5,333 nt of DNA from HIMB59 sp038124765 (lineage in GTDB: Bacteria; Pseudomonadota; Alphaproteobacteria; HIMB59), in contig JAYPCO010000051.1 of assembly GCA_038124765.1 (NCBI GenBank), forward strand, positions 1 through 5,333, in the 5' to 3' direction. Both the position numbers and the translations under genes were made by a program. Under the pieces are notes generated by a model. That model ran no database searches and was not told the DNA's origin. It was given only the letters and a program-made list of their open reading frames with translations. This document shows positions 5,081 to 5,333 of the stretch, piece after piece (position 1 is the first letter of the stretch; the number at the start of each line of letters is the position of its first letter).

Positions 5081-5333
5081 TTTTATTTAAATATTCATAA
5101 ATAGCTAACTTTGTAAGTACGTTTTGAACTTTATTGCTTTTATTAATTTTTAAAAGTTGTTTCAAAGTTAGCTTATAAATTCTAATTTCTTCATTTTCAA
5201 ATTTATTAAATAAAGCTCTTAATTTAATTTTATCAACTTCTGCATAGTACAGATGTACTATCTCATCAGAATATCCGGGTACAGGGCAATAGGTAGTTAA
5301 TTTTTTTAGTTTTTTAGTTTTTACTCTTATTTC
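5067..5333 (-). CDS. Nudix hydrolase (ADP-ribose pyrophosphatase-like), C-terminal part
   Basis: The reading frame is open from the window edge to a TAA at 5069-5067, giving 88 residues; the start and the Nudix box (GX5EX7REUXEEXGU) lie beyond the edge. The segment TTYCPVPGYSDEIVHLYYAE (residues 13-32 of the visible part) matches the conserved block that follows the Nudix box in ADP-ribose/ADP-sugar pyrophosphatases (y-p-s-P-G-y-s-d-E-x-v-h-l-f-x-a). Those enzymes cleave ADP-ribose to AMP and ribose 5-phosphate. The tail is Lys/Asn/Leu-rich and helical, and the usual acidic D-E-x-E pattern is represented by FENEEIRIYKLTLKQLL. The gene converges on serA, and its last 14 nt overlap the serA 3' end. 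The substrate cannot be fixed without the catalytic region. Confidence 0.75.
   Translation of the reverse strand, partial: EIRVKTKKLKKLTTYCPVPGYSDEIVHLYYAEVDKIKLRALFNKFENEEIRIYKLTLKQLLKINKSNKVQNVLTKLAIYEYLNKIKKN
5103..5173. repeat. 11-bp perfect inverted repeat within the Nudix gene
   Basis: AGCTAACTTTG (5103-5113) and CAAAGTTAGCT (5163-5173) are perfect reverse complements separated by 49 nt. Inside lies a smaller pair, AACTTT (5127-5132) and AAAGTT (5153-5158). It lies 23 nt after the serA stop and could be a weak transcription end for the serine operon, but no T run follows the right arm. A chance origin in AT-rich coding sequence is quite possible. Confidence 0.3.

Overview
The window is AT-rich (by eye roughly 70% A+T), very densely coded, and has gene ends that overlap or nearly touch. 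Together with a SerC of the alphaproteobacterial/archaeal subtype, this suggests a streamlined, low-GC alphaproteobacterium, possibly SAR11-like marine plankton. That placement is inference from composition, compactness and protein flavour; no marker gene settles it. I saw no tRNA, rRNA, CRISPR array, transposon or phage gene.

Layout. (1) 1-566, purine salvage: the last 46 codons of an NCS2/AzgA-type purine permease (+) converge with a complete xanthine/guanine-type phosphoribosyltransferase, gpt-like (-). Their stop codons share a TTAA, and a strong terminator hairpin for the permease lies inside the gpt coding sequence. (2) 564-586: only 23 bp separate the ATGs of gpt and the next (+) gene. 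Overlapping -10-like boxes in this gap suggest that both divergent mRNAs are leaderless or nearly so. (3) 587-1703, accessory pair: a degenerate Gfo/Idh/MocA-like protein that has lost its cofactor and catalytic motifs, overlapping by 8 nt a 97-aa protein of unknown function. (4) 1742-1796: a terminator-like hairpin that ends five bases before the next start codon, with a near-consensus -10 hexamer in its loop. (5) 1801-5080, serine biosynthesis operon: a DUF1015-family protein, phosphoserine aminotransferase (serC) and a short 3-phosphoglycerate dehydrogenase (serA). (6) 5067-5333: the C-terminal part of a Nudix hydrolase (-), converging on serA with a 14-nt overlap.

How the genes work together. 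SerA oxidises 3-phosphoglycerate to 3-phosphohydroxypyruvate, and SerC transaminates this to O-phosphoserine. The phosphatase SerB is not in the window. The first gene of the operon instead encodes a DUF1015 protein carrying a DGHHR motif like that of the ParB/sulfiredoxin/SerK (free serine kinase) fold, which makes it a candidate for a phosphoserine-related step. The most interesting points are this operon, the unusual coenzyme-binding loop of SerA (the usual Asp is replaced by Ser followed by Lys), the decayed oxidoreductase, and the compact regulatory arrangements in which promoters and terminators are embedded in neighbouring elements.
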